64,000 nt of DNA, from assembly GCA_009746045.1 (NCBI GenBank), contig RPFO01000104.1, forward strand, positions 6,690,621 through 6,754,620, read 5' to 3'. The notes under the pieces were generated by a model, which did no database searches, had not been told where the DNA came from, and worked only from the letters and a program-made list of their open reading frames with translations. This document shows, one piece after another, positions 1-12,173 of this stretch; the stretch's first letter is position 1; the number at the start of each line of letters is the position of its first letter. Position numbers and translations under genes: made by a program. The DNA is from Mesostigma viride (taxonomy: Eukaryota > Streptophyta > Mesostigmatophyceae > Mesostigmatales > Mesostigmataceae).

Positions 1-1897
1 AAACACATGTACATACACCGCGCACGCAAGGACAAGGATGCACACACATGTACATACACCGCGCACGCAAGGGGCGGCTGCACACACACGTACATACACC
101 GCGCACGCAAGGGGCGAGTGCGCACACACGTACATACACCGCGCACGCAAGGGGCGGCTGCACACACACGTACATCCACCGCGCACGCAAGGGGCAACTG
201 CACACACATGTACACACACCGCGCACGCTTGGGGCAGCTGCACTCACATGTACACACACCGCGCACGCAAGGGCCGGCTGCACACACACGTACATCCACC
301 GCGCACGCAAGGGGCAACTGCACACACACGTACATCCACCGCGCACGCAAGGGGCGGCTGCACACACACGTACACACACCGCGCACGCAAGGGGCAACTG
401 CACACACATGTACACACACCGCGCACGCTTGGGGCGGCTGCACACACACGTACCTACACCGCGCACGCAAGGGCCGGCTGCACACACACGTACATACACC
501 GCGCACGCAAGGGGCAACTGCACACACATGTACATACACCGCGCACGCAAGGGGCGGCTGCACACACACGTACATACACCGCGCACGCTTGGGGCAGCTG
601 CACTCACATGTACACACACCGCGCACGCAAGGGGCGACTGCACACACATGTACATCCACCGCGCACGCAAGGGCCGGCTGCACACACACGTACACACACC
701 ATGCACGCAAGGGCCGGCTGCACACACACGTACATCCACCGCGCACGCAAGGGGCGAGTGCACACACACGTACACACACCGCGCACGCAAGGGGCGGCTG
801 CACACACACGTACACACACCATGCACGCAATTGCCGGCATGCACACACACGTACATCCACCGCGCACGCAAGGGGCAACTGCACACACATGTACACACAC
901 CGCGCACGCAAGGGGCAACTGCACACACACGTACACACACCGCGCACGCTTGGGGCGGCTGCACACACACGTACCTACACCGCGCACGCAAGGGGCGGCT
1001 GCACACACACGTACATCCACCGCGCACGCAAGGGGCAACTGCACACACATGTACACACACCGCGCACGCTTGGGGCGGCTGCACACACACGTACCTACAC
1101 CGCGCACGCAAGGGGCGGCTGCACACACACGTACATCCACCGCGCACGCAAGGGGCAACTGCACACACATGTACACACACCGCGCACGCTTGGGGCAGCT
1201 GCACTCACATGTACACACACCGCGCACGCAAGGGCCGGCTGCACACACACGTACATCCACCGCGCACGCAAGGGGCAACTGCACACACACGTACATCCAC
1301 CGCGCACGCTTGGGGCGGCTGCACACACACGTACACACACCGCGCACGCAAGGGGCAACTGCACACACATGTACACACACCGCGCACGCTTGGGGCGGCT
1401 GCACACACACGTACCTACACCGCGCACGCAAGGGGCGGCTGCACACACACGTACATACACCGCGCACGCAAGGGGCAACTGCACACACATGTACATACAC
1501 CGCGCACGCAAGGGGCAACTGCACACACATGTACACACACCGCGCACGCAAGGGGCAACTGCACACACACGTACACACACCGCGCACGCTTGGGGCGGCT
1601 GCACACACACGTACCTACACCGCGCACGCAAGGGGCGGCTGCACACACACGTACATCCACCGCGCACGCAAGGGGCAACTGCACACACATGTACACACAC
1701 CGCGCACGCTTGGGGCAGCTGCACTCACATGTACACACACCGCGCACGCAAGGGCCGGCTGCACACACACGTACATCCACCGCGCACGCAAGGGGCAACT
1801 GCACACACACGTACATCCACCGCGCACGCAAGGGGCGGCTGCACACACACGTACACACACCGCGCACGCAAGGGGCAACTGCACACACATGTACACA
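1..1897. repeat. 40-bp A/C-rich minisatellite, left block
   Basis: About 47 tandem copies of a 40-bp unit built around CACCGCGCACGCAAGGGGCG and a CACACACRTACAYMCA half. Units differ at a few fixed positions (CAA/CTT after CGCACG; GGCGGC/GGCAAC/GGCAGC; CACAC/CACTC; CGTAC/TGTAC), so copies are mosaics of a small variant set. The unit has no stop trinucleotide in most frames and 40 is not divisible by 3, so several frames stay open without coding. The block is cut at 1897 by an inserted element and resumes exactly in register at 3908. It runs off the left edge of the window. Confidence 0.95.
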
Positions 1898-2103
1898 TCC
1901 AATTGCTGCTTTAGTTCCATTGGAGTGAGGGGCTGCCAGAGAAACATGTTTATTACAAATACGTGTTAGGCACACGTCCAAGCCATTAGCTAACCTAAGA
2001 ATCTGCAGTTTCTAAGCTAACTAGGCCACACAACAAGGGCCGAAACATCATACCAGTCATAAGGACCTGGGCCAGTCAAGAGGACCTGGGCTTTGTAACA
2101 TCC
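1898..2103 (+). repeat. Split direct repeat A1 (left terminus)
   Basis: 206 bp beginning TCCAATTGCTGC and ending TTTGTAACATCC; repeated at 2447-2652 with no difference that I can see by eye. It forms the left end of the inserted element. Confidence 0.85.
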
Positions 2104-2130
2104 GTCTGGCAGCAAGGGTGGGTGGGTGGG

Positions 2131-2446
2131 AGCTGCAAAGAGGAGTGGTTGTTGCCCCGCCACAACCCTAAGTATCCACCGTCTACCTAGTCGTAGGTGG
2201 GGTGACGGACGCCAGCCCACTGACCAACAGGCCAGTGGCGCCGCGCCGTCCCCGGTCCACAGGACTGCCCCCGGTCCACAACACAAATTGGACCCGGTCC
2301 ACAGTACCGTCCCCGGTACCCCCCCCCCACAACACCGTACCCCCCCCCCTAGTACTGGCTACCTAGTCAGACCTGTCTACTGCGGCCTCCCCTCCCCCTT
2401 TGAGACTTCCGCAGGTCATAGATAGAACGAGCGTGAGCTCACAAAA
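2131..2446 (+). repeat. Split direct repeat B1
   Basis: 316 bp from AGCTGCAAAGAGG to GAGCTCACAAAA, repeated at 3593-3907. It is followed without a gap by A2, so the 2446/2447 junction equals right terminus joined to left terminus, the sequence expected of a circular intermediate. Confidence 0.85.
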
Positions 2447-2652
2447 TCCAATTGCTGCTTTAGTTCCATTGGAGTGAGGGGCTGCCAGAGAAACATGTTT
2501 ATTACAAATACGTGTTAGGCACACGTCCAAGCCATTAGCTAACCTAAGAATCTGCAGTTTCTAAGCTAACTAGGCCACACAACAAGGGCCGAAACATCAT
2601 ACCAGTCATAAGGACCTGGGCCAGTCAAGAGGACCTGGGCTTTGTAACATCC
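2447..2652 (+). repeat. Split direct repeat A2
   Basis: Second copy of the 206-bp A repeat, contiguous with B1 on its left and opening into the 940-bp body on its right. Confidence 0.85.
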
Positions 2653-3592
2653 CGCACCCACTACCTGGCCACTTGGCCGCAAGCTGTCGTATGGCCCAGA
2701 CTTCTCGTCGCCCCCCTTGTCCCCTGCCGCTACCAGTGCTTCATTAACCAGGCGGCAATACAAGGGGGAAGCCAAAAGTATCCCCGTAGGGACCCCCCAC
2801 TGCGGGGGGGTTCTCACCCATGTGGGCACTGCCCTCGGCAGCCACCCCTGCAGGCTCGGCAATTCTTTGTACACCTTTCTTCACAGGCATAGCACCCCCG
2901 GCACCCCAATGACGCAGCTGCGTCTGGGATCCGCTATCGCCCCGCCCTAACATCCTTCCCCTTCCCCGCTGTGCACCGTCAGTCCCAACAACTCGTCCCC
3001 GCTTAAATTACGCGGCAACGACCCCGCCATTCCGCGCTGGCCGCCGGCCGCTGTCGCCTCACTTGGCACGAGGAAATGTTAGGCTGTTTAGGGTGCTGCC
3101 CCCCCTGGCGCTGGGGCTGCAGCCACCCCGCTCCTATGCTGGCCTGGGGGCTCGATTCCCCCTTCTTCCCATGCTCGTATAGCGCGCTCATGCACTATTC
3201 TTGACGATATTCATTAGCCAGGCCCAGCACATACGATACACAACGAACTTGCCTGCGGCGTATTCCCCCTCCGCCTGTAGCTGTTGCCACCCTAGCACCA
3301 CGACTGCCCCGCTTTAGTTGTCCGATCAAGAGTCACTCCCGCGTCTATCCAGACCCCTCCCGCGAGCCCGGGGTGGCGAGTACAACGCAGCAAAAATAAA
3401 ACAATCTGGCACTGGCAGCTACCGCCTGCACTTCGAACGGCAAGTTCTTGGGGTGCTGCCGACCCCCGTCGCGCAGCAGTCATAACCTTAAATAAACCAG
3501 GCCCCCGAATAATAATTCGGAGGCCGGTAGCTGTGATTTACATTCGGCACCGCCATAGCAGTGCACACACGCCGTCAGTGGGCCGTCGACAC
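2653..3592. other. Body of the split-direct-repeat element, no recognised gene
   Basis: 940 bp between A2 and B2. Short open frames on both strands (for example about 100 codons on the minus strand near 2.57-2.87 kb, which run into the A repeat) show no catalytic motif I recognise. I see no promoter or structural RNA here. Confidence 0.5.
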
Positions 3593-3907
3593 AGCTGCAA
3601 AGAGGAGTGGTTGTTGCCCCGCCACAACCCTAAGTATCCACCGTCTACCTAGTCGTAGGTGGGGTGACGGACGCCAGCCCACTGACCAACAGGCCAGTGG
3701 CGCCGCGCCGTCCCCGGTCCACAGGACTGCCCCCGGTCCACAACACAAATTGGACCCGGTCCACAGTACCGTCCCCGGTACCCCCCCCCACAACACCGTA
3801 CCCCCCCCCCTAGTACTGGCTACCTAGTCAGACCTGTCTACTGCGGCCTCCCCTCCCCCTTTGAGACTTCCGCAGGTCATAGATAGAACGAGCGTGAGCT
3901 CACAAAA
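3593..3907 (+). repeat. Split direct repeat B2 (right terminus)
   Basis: 315-bp copy of B1, one C shorter in the poly-C tract near 3781. It ends CTCACAAAA; the next base resumes the 40-bp minisatellite at CACCGCGCACGC. Confidence 0.85.
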
Positions 3908-6900
3908 CACCGCGCACGCTTGGGGCGGCTGCACACACACGTACCTACACCGCGCACGCAAGGGGCGGCTGCACACACACGTACATATACCGCGCACGCA
4001 AGGGGCAACTGCACACACATGTACATACACCGCGCAACCACGGGGCGGCTGCACACACACGTACATACACCGCGCACGCAAGGGGCAACTGCACACACAT
4101 GTACACACACCGCGCACGCTTGGGGCGGCTGCACACACACGTACCTACACCGCGCACGCAAGGGGCGGCTGCACACACACGTACATACACCGCGCACGCA
4201 AGGGGCAACTGCACACACATGTACATACACCGCGCAACCACGGGGCGGCTGCACACACACGTACACACACCGCGCACGCAAGGGGCAGCTGCACACACAC
4301 GTACATACACCATGCACGCAAGGGGCTGCACACACACTTACACACACCTTGCACGCAAGGGCCGGCATGCACACACACTGGCATACACCGCGCACGCAAG
4401 GGGCGGCTGCACACACGTACATACACCGCGCACGCAAGGGGCGAGTGCACACACACGTACACACACCGCGCACGCAATTAAGGGACGGCTGCACACACAC
4501 GTACATACACCGCGCACGCAAGGGGCAACGGCACTCACATGTACATACACCATGCACGCAAGGGGCGGCTGCACACACACGTACACACACCATGCACGCA
4601 AGGAGCGACTTCACGCACAGGTACACACACCATGCACGCAAGGTTCGGCTGCACACACATGTACATCCACCGCGCACGCAAGGGGCGGCTGCACACACAT
4701 GTACATACACCATGCACGCAAGGGGCGGCTGCACACACATGTACATCCACCGCGCACGCAAGGGGCGAGTGCACACACACGTACACACACCGCGCACGCA
4801 AGGGGCGGCTGCACACACACGTACACACACCATGCACGCAATTGCCGGCATGCACACACACGTACATCCACCGCGCACGCAAGGGGCAACTGCACACACA
4901 TGTACACACACCGCGCACGCTTGGGGCAGCTGCACTCACATGTACACACACCGCGCACGCAAGGGCCGGCTGCACACACACGTACATACACCGCGCACGC
5001 AAGGGGCAACTGCACACACATGTACACACACCGCGCACGCAAGGGGCAACTGCACACACACGTACACACACCGCGCACGCTTGGGGCGGCTGCACACACA
5101 CGTACCTACACCGCGCACGCAAGGGGCGGCTGCACACACACGTACATCCACCGCGCACGCAAGGGGCAACTGCACACACATGTACACACACCGCGCACGC
5201 AAGGGGCAGCTGCACTCACATGTACACACACCGCGCACGCAAGGGCCGGCTGCACACACACGTACATCCACCGCGCACGCAAGGGGCAACTGCACACACA
5301 CGTACATACACCGCGCACGCAAGGGGCGGCTGCACACACACGTACACACACCGCGCACGCAAGGGGCAACTGCACACACATGTACACACACCGCGCACGC
5401 TTGGGGCGGCTGCACACACACGTACCTACACCGCGCACGCAAGGGGCGGCTGCACACAACGTACATACACCGCGCACGCAAGGGGCAACTGCACACACAT
5501 GTACATACACCGCGCAACCACGGGGCGGCTGCACACACACGTACATACACCGCGCACGCTTGGGGCAGCTGCACTCACATGTACACACACCGCGCACGCT
5601 TGGGGCGGCTGCACACACACGTACCTACACCGCGCACGCAAGGGGCGGCTGCACACACACGTACATACACCGCGCACGCAAGGGGCAACTGCACACACAT
5701 GTACATACACCGCGCAACCACGGGGCGGCTGCACACACACGTACATACACCGCGCACGCAAGGGGCGGCTGCACACATACGTACCTACACCGCGCACGCA
5801 AGGGGCGACTGCACACCCATGTACATCCACCGCGCACGCAAGGGCCGGCTGCACACACACGTACACACACCATGCACGCAAGGGCCGGCTGCACACACAC
5901 GTACATACACCGCGCACGCAAGGGGCGGCTGCACACACACGTACACACACCGCGCACGCAAGGGGCAGCTGCACACACACGTACATACACCATGCACGCA
6001 AGGGGCTGCACACACACTTACACACACCTTGCACGCAAGGGCCGGCATGCACACACACTGCATGGCATACACCGCCCACGCAAGGGGCGGCTGCACACAC
6101 GTACATACACCGCGCACGCAAGGGGCGGCTGCACACACACGTACATACACCGCGCACGCAATTAAGGGGAAACTGTCCACACATGGACATACACTGCGCA
6201 CGGAAGGGGCGGCTGCATTAACACGTACATACACCGCGCACGCAAGGGGCGGCTGCACACACACGTACATACACCATGCACGCAAGGGGCGGCTGCACAC
6301 ACATGTACATCCACCGCGCACGCAAGGGCGAGTGCACACACACGTACACACACCGCGCACGCAAGGGGCGGCTGCACACACACGTACACACACCATGCAC
6401 GCAATTGCCGGCATGCACACACACGTACATCCACCGCGCACGCAAGGGGCAACTGCACACACATGTACACACACCGCGCACGCTTGGGGCAGCTGCACTC
6501 ACATGTACACACACCGCGCACGCAAGGGCCGGCTGCACACACACTTACATACACCGCGCACGCAAGGGGCGGCTGCACTCACATGTACACACACCGCGCA
6601 CGCAAGGGCCGGCTGCACACACACGTACATACACCGCGCACGCAAGGGGAAACTGCCCACACATGGACATACACTGCGCACGCAAGGGGCGGCTGCATTA
6701 ACACGTACATACACCGCGCACGCAAGGGCCGGCATGCACACACACGTACATACACCGCCCATGTAAGGGGCGGCTGCACACACACGTACACACACCATGC
6801 ACGCAAGGGCCGGCATGCACACACAGTATACACACACCGCGCACGCAAGGGGCGGCTGCACACACACGTACATACACTGCGCACGCAAGGGGCTGCTGCA

Positions 6901-9730
6901 CACACACTTACACTCACCATGCACGCAAGGGGCGGCTGCACACACACGTACATACACCGCGCACGCAAGGGACGGCTGCACACACACGTACATACACCGC
7001 GCACGCAAGGGGCAACTGCCCGCACATGTACATCCACCGCGCACGCAATTAAGGGACGGCTGCACACACACGTACATACACCGCGCACGCAAGGGGCAAC
7101 GGCACTCACATGTACATACACCATGCACGCAAGGGGCGGCTGCACACACACGTACATACACCGCGCACGCAAGGGGCTGCTGCACACACACTTACACACA
7201 CAATGCACGCAATTAGGGGCGACGGCACTCACATGTACATACTCTTGGGCGGCTGCACTCACATGTACATACACCGCGCATGCAAGGGGCAACTGCACAC
7301 ACACGTACACACACCATGCACGCAAGGGCCGGCATGCACACACACGTACATACACTGCGCACGCAAGGGGCAACTGCACACACACGTACACACACCATGC
7401 ACGGAAGGGACGGCTGCACTCACATGTACACACACCATGCACGCAAGGGCCGGCTGCACACACACGTACATACACCATGCACGCAAGGGGCTGCACACAC
7501 ACTTACACACCACCTTGCACGCAAGGGCCGGCATGCACACACACTGGCATACACCGCGCACGCAAGGGGCGGCTGCACACACGTACATACACCGCGCACG
7601 CAAGGGGCGAGTGCACACACACGTACACACACCGCGCACGCAATTAAGGGACGGCTGCACACACACGTACATACACCGCGCACGCAAGGGGCAACGGCAC
7701 TCACATGTACATCCACCATGCACGCAAGGGGCGGCTGCACACACACGTACACACACCATGCACGCAAGGACAAGGATTCACACACATGTACACACACAAA
7801 GCACGCAAGGGGCTGCTGCACACACACGTACATACACCGCGCACGCAAGGGGCGGCTGCACTCACATGTACACACACCACGCACGCAAGGGGCGGCTGCA
7901 CACACACGTACATACACTGCGCACGCACGGGGCGACTGCACACACATGTACATAAACCATGCACGCAAGGGGCGGCTGCACACACATGTACATACACCGC
8001 GCACGCAAGGGGCGAGTGCAAACACATGTACATACACCGCGCACGCAAGGACAAGGATGCACACACATGTACATACACCGCGCACGCAAGGGGCGGCTGC
8101 ACACACACGTACATACACCGCGCACGCAAGGGGCGAGTGCGCACACACGTACATACACCGCGCACGCAAGGGGCGGCTGCACACACACGTACATACACCG
8201 CGCACGCACGGGGCCAGTGCAAGCACATGTACATACACCATGCACGCAAGGGGCGGCTGCACACACATGTACATACACCGCGCACGCAAGGGGCGAGTGC
8301 AAACACATGTACATACACCGCGCACGCAAGGGGCAACTGCCCGCACATGTACATCCACCGCACACGCAAGGGGCGGCTGCACACACATGTACATACACCG
8401 CGCACGCAAGGGGCGGCTGCACACACACGTACATACACCGCGCACGCAAGGGGCGAGTGCGCACACACGTACATACACCGCGCACGCAAGGGGCGGCTGC
8501 ACACACACGTACATACACCGCGCACGCAAGGGGCCAGTGCAAGCACATGTACATACACCATGCACGCAAGGGCCGGCATGCACAGAAACGTACATACACC
8601 GCGCACGCAAGGGGCTGCTGCACACACACGTACACACACCATGCACGCACGGGGCGGCTGCACACACACGTACATCCACTGCGCACGCACGGGGCCGGCG
8701 ACTGCACACACATGTACATAAACCATGCACGCAAGGGGCGGCTGCACACACATGTACATCCACCGCGCACGCAAGGGGCGAGTGCAAACACATGTACATA
8801 CACCGCGCACGCAAGGACAAGGATGCACACACATGTACATACACCGCGCACGCAAGGGGCGGCTGCACACGCACGTACATACACCGCGCACGCAAGGGGC
8901 GGCTGCACACACACGTACATACACCGCGCACGCACGGGGCCAGTGCAAGCACATGTACATACACCACGCACGCAAGGGGCGGCTGCACACACATGTACAT
9001 ACACCGCGCACGCAAGGGGCGAGTGCAAACACATGTACATACACCGCGCACGCAAGGGGCAACTGCCCGCTTATGTACATCCACCGCGCACGCAAGGGGC
9101 GGCTGCACACACATGTACACACACCATGCACGCAAGGACAAGGATGCACACACATGTACACACACCATGCACGCAAGGGGCGGCTGCACACACACGTACA
9201 CACACCGCGCACGCAAGGGGCGAGTGCAAACACATGTACATACACCATGCACGCAAGGACAAGGATGCACACACATGTACACACACCATGCACGCAAGGG
9301 GCGGCTGCACACACACGTACATACACAATGCACGGTTGGGGCGACGGCACTCACATGTACATACACCATGCACGCAAGGACAAGGATGCACACACATGTA
9401 CATACACCGCGCACGCAAGGGGCGGCTGCACACACACGTACATACACCGCGCACGCAAGGGGCGAGTGCGCACACACGTACATCCACCGCGCACGCAAGG
9501 GGCGGCTGCACACACACGTACATACACCGCGCACGCAATGGGCGAGTGCAAACACATGTACATACACCGCGCACGCAAGGGGCGGCTGCACACACACGTA
9601 CACACACCATGCACGCAAGGGCCGGCATGCACACACACGTACATACACCGCGCACGCAAGGGGCGGCTGCACAGAAACGTACACACACCGCGCACGCAAG
9701 GGCCGGCTGCACACACATGTACATACACCT
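3908..9730. repeat. 40-bp A/C-rich minisatellite, right block
   Basis: About 145 copies of the same 40-bp unit, more diverged than the left block. Truncated and indel units recur in groups: GGGCTGCACACACAC short units near 4.32, 6.00 and 7.49 kb; GCAATTAAGGG units near 4.48, 6.16, 7.05 and 7.65 kb; GCAATTGCCGGCATGC units near 0.83, 4.84 and 6.40 kb. That pattern indicates higher-order duplication of multi-unit blocks. Units of 7.7-9.7 kb form a distinct subfamily containing GGACAAGGATGC and GAGTGCAAACACATG variants. The block ends at the LTR element. Confidence 0.95.
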
Positions 9731-10375
9731 TGTCAAGGGTATATTTTACCCTATGTGCCCAACTACCTGTTTATATTTAATTCTGGCCGTCATGTTGTAA
9801 ACGGAGGACTAATTAGGGTTGCGTCATTATTAATCGCACCCGCCTACCGTATTTCAGGTCGATAATTAAATAGGTTAGGAAGGGCTCGCCGTGATAATTA
9901 CGGCACAGTTTATAGCACTAGAAATAGTGCCGTACAGCGAAAGTTATTGTATGCCGAAGTTGTACTATTTCCGGCACAAGACTTAACGCACTGTAGGTGC
10001 CGACGGTACCATCCTCGGCCCACTATTCCGTGTTGGATATTTCTACCGACACGAGTTACTAGATGCCCCGTACTTAATGCGCTGGCATGTTAGCAAGACT
10101 TCTAGAATGTACGACTCTGAAGTTAAGTCGTTAAGTTATTGTCTTGCGCATAGCCGCCACCTTTGGTGGATATAGGCACGATGTTTGTGCACGATGCCTT
10201 TACCTTACCTGTCCTAGCCGTCAGCTATGGACGATAATGGTCCCCACCCGGGAACCGCACCATGGCTTTGGCGGTCAAACGGTGGCAGTCCGTAACCTAA
10301 ATATGAAATGAATAAATCGTCTATCAATTGTCTCAAGCAGTCTTGACGACCAAGGAATCAACCAAATTTCTGACA
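9731..10375 (+). repeat. 5' LTR, 645 bp
   Basis: Starts TGTCAAGGGTATATTTTACC, ends AACCAAATTTCTGACA; same sequence as 11153-11797 by eye. A TATA-like GGATATAGGC lies near 10168. Confidence 0.92.
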
Positions 10376-11152
10376 CAAAGCCATTACAGAATTCACCCTA
10401 TGGACGTCAATTAGCGAGACCCGCCTGAAAATGGCGAGAGACGTAATGTATTTTCATGCATTATTATGGTCCGGAGGTTCGCGGCGTTGCTGTCGTCAAG
10501 CCGCATTGTAATTCCAGGAACTGGCCCAGTGCCGCGGCCTGATCAACCGCAGGCCTTATATTGCCAGATTCCAGGAAATTTTCCCCAGATTCCAGAGTGT
10601 GGCCGCGGCACTCATGCCAAATGCTGCTGAAGCTAGAGCCATACACGAGCTCAAGTTCAAATCGCGGCGGAGGCGAATTCGCAGCCCTCTTTGTGAAATT
10701 TCATTTTTTGCTGGGTGATCATGTCGGCCAGGCGCGGTATCCGCCTGCATTCTATGACTCGAATTTTTGTGAAGGCCGAGAAGCCAAGTGCGCAGGAGCC
10801 CAGCTGCCGAGAAGCCAAGTGCCGCAGAGCCGAGAAGCCAAGTGCGCAGGAGCCCAGAGCCGAGAAGCCAGTGCCATCCACGAGTTAAGGAAATCGGGAT
10901 TTTTTGTTCCGGTTCATGTCATCGGGTTCTGATGCTAAGCCCTGTATTCAAAAGCACACATTCGGGTTTTTTGTCGCTAATCCCCATGTCCAAAAGCACA
11001 AGTGTTAACCTCGCCTAAGCTCCAGTTTTTGTTGCAATGGTTCACCATGGAATGTTATCCCAAGTAAGGGGGGCTATACACCCTACCTAAGCTAAAGGGA
11101 AAGTTACAACCATTGGATTATACCATAGTACTGGCTAGTTGAGCAAGGGGGG
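10376..11152 (+). other. Internal region of LTR element, non-coding
   Basis: 777 bp. The first nine bases (CAAAGCCAT, 10376-10384) sit where a primer-binding site belongs but lack the TGG of a tRNA-primed site. A short internal tandem repeat of GCCGAGAAGCCAAGTGC-like units spans about 10779-10880. Open frames here are short (at most 123 codons) and encode nothing I recognise. Confidence 0.7.
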
Positions 11153-11797
11153 TGTCAAGGGTATATTTTACCCTATGTGCCCAACTACCTGTTTATATTT
11201 AATTCTGGCCGTCATGTTGTAAACGGAGGACTAATTAGGGTTGCGTCATTATTAATCGCACCCGCCTACCGTATTTCAGGTCGATAATTAAATAGGTTAG
11301 GAAGGGCTCGCCGTGATAATTACGGCACAGTTTATAGCACTAGAAATAGTGCCGTACAGCGAAAGTTATTGTATGCCGAAGTTGTACTATTTCCGGCACA
11401 AGACTTAACGCACTGTAGGTGCCGACGGTACCATCCTCGGCCCACTATTCCGTGTTGGATATTTCTACCGACACGAGTTACTAGATGCCCCGTACTTAAT
11501 GCGCTGGCATGTTAGCAAGACTTCTAGAATGTACGACTCTGAAGTTAAGTCGTTAAGTTATTGTCTTGCGCATAGCCGCCACCTTTGGTGGATATAGGCA
11601 CGATGTTTGTGCACGATGCCTTTACCTTACCTGTCCTAGCCGTCAGCTATGGACGATAATGGTCCCCACCCGGGAACCGCACCATGGCTTTGGCGGTCAA
11701 ACGGTGGCAGTCCGTAACCTAAATATGAAATGAATAAATCGTCTATCAATTGTCTCAAGCAGTCTTGACGACCAAGGAATCAACCAAATTTCTGACA
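11153..11797 (+). repeat. 3' LTR, 645 bp
   Basis: Second LTR copy, preceded by a polypurine tract and followed by the CACCT target duplication, then TGCACGTAC. Confidence 0.92.
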
Positions 11798-11802
11798 CAC
11801 CT

Positions 11803-11965
11803 TGCACGTACAACACACAACACACACACACAACAAAAAATTATATACACACACACACGCACACGCACACGCACACGCACACGCACACGCACACGCACAC
11901 GCACAACACACACAACACACACAACACACACACGCACACGTGAACAACACACACACACAACAATT
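11803..11965. repeat. CA-rich microsatellite with (CACACG)n core
   Basis: AC-rich low-complexity sequence with about nine CGCACA units at 11856-11904 and interrupted ACACACA tracts on both sides. It is probably the degenerate right edge of the minisatellite domain, separated from it by the LTR element. Confidence 0.85.
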
Positions 11966-12070
11966 ATAATATTAGTGTAGTATATCAAACAAAATAGTAA
12001 TAAAGTATTTGCAAGCGTACTTCGTGTGAATTATGTGTAGACGAGAATAGAAGCTAAACAAAACTCTAAT

Positions 12071-12138
12071 GGAGAAAGAGGGATTCGAACCCTTGGGAAA
12101 GTTACCCCATACATAGCATTCCACTCGGACATTTCTCC
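12071..12138 (-). pseudogene. tRNA-Ser-like pseudogene (plastid GGA-type), internally deleted
   Basis: Read on the minus strand, this 68-nt sequence begins GGAGAAA and ends TTTCTCC, a perfect 7-bp acceptor stem. It has a D-arm start (TCCGAGTGG) and a T-arm with TTCGAAT and CCC/GGG pairing. The middle (AATGCTATGTATGGGG) resembles the 3' half of the anticodon stem and the variable arm of plastid tRNA-Ser(GGA), but about 17-18 nt covering the end of the D-arm and the anticodon loop are missing. It could not work as a normal tRNA. An organellar origin is inferred from the resemblance recalled for that isoacceptor; a decayed nuclear tRNA-Ser or Leu is the alternative. Confidence 0.55.
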
Positions 12139-12173
12139 GAAAAAAAGGTCACGTAAGCTAAGGGTGGAGAGTT

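Larger units (their letters stand above)
1898..3907. mobile_element. Non-autonomous DIRS/PAT/Ngaro-like element (split direct repeats)
   Basis: A 2010-bp insertion in the 40-bp minisatellite. It is organised A1 (1898-2103), a 27-bp gap, B1 (2131-2446) directly joined to A2 (2447-2652), a 940-bp body (2653-3592), then B2 (3593-3907). A1 and A2 are 206 bp each; B1 and B2 are 316 and 315 bp, differing by one C in a poly-C run. A1-B1A2-B2 with a contiguous B1A2 junction that reproduces the joined element ends is the split-direct-repeat layout known for PAT/Kangaroo/Ngaro tyrosine-recombinase retroelements. The flanks rejoin perfectly as a minisatellite unit with no target-site duplication, as expected for recombinase-mediated insertion. 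No reverse transcriptase, RNase H or recombinase is visible in the body, so this looks like a deletion derivative. The superfamily assignment is inferred from structure alone. Confidence 0.7.
9731..11797. mobile_element. Short non-autonomous LTR retroelement with 5-bp TSD
   Basis: Two 645-bp direct repeats (9731-10375 and 11153-11797), both starting TGTCAAGGG and ending TTTCTGACA (canonical TG...CA), flank a 777-bp internal region. CACCT is duplicated on both sides (9726-9730 and 11798-11802). By eye the LTRs are identical, suggesting a recent insertion. A purine tract (GAGCAAGGGGGG) lies immediately before the right LTR as a polypurine tract. The internal region has no gag, protease, reverse transcriptase or integrase, so the element is TRIM/LARD-like and must be mobilised in trans. 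Strand is uncertain, but the purine-tract position suggests plus-strand transcription. Confidence 0.92.

Noticed and set aside
1898-3907. Conventional LTR retrotransposon or two nested solo LTRs
   Set aside because: The A and B repeats are interleaved (A-B-A-B), not a single terminal repeat, and there is no target duplication.
7-9865. Long His/Thr/Arg-rich and Cys/Val/Arg-rich open frames over the 40-bp minisatellite
   Set aside because: Several overlapping frames are open on both strands for the same repeat reason; there is no unique N-terminus, domain or splice context.
11750-11980. Thr/Arg-His repeat frames
   Set aside because: Translation of the CA/CG microsatellite.
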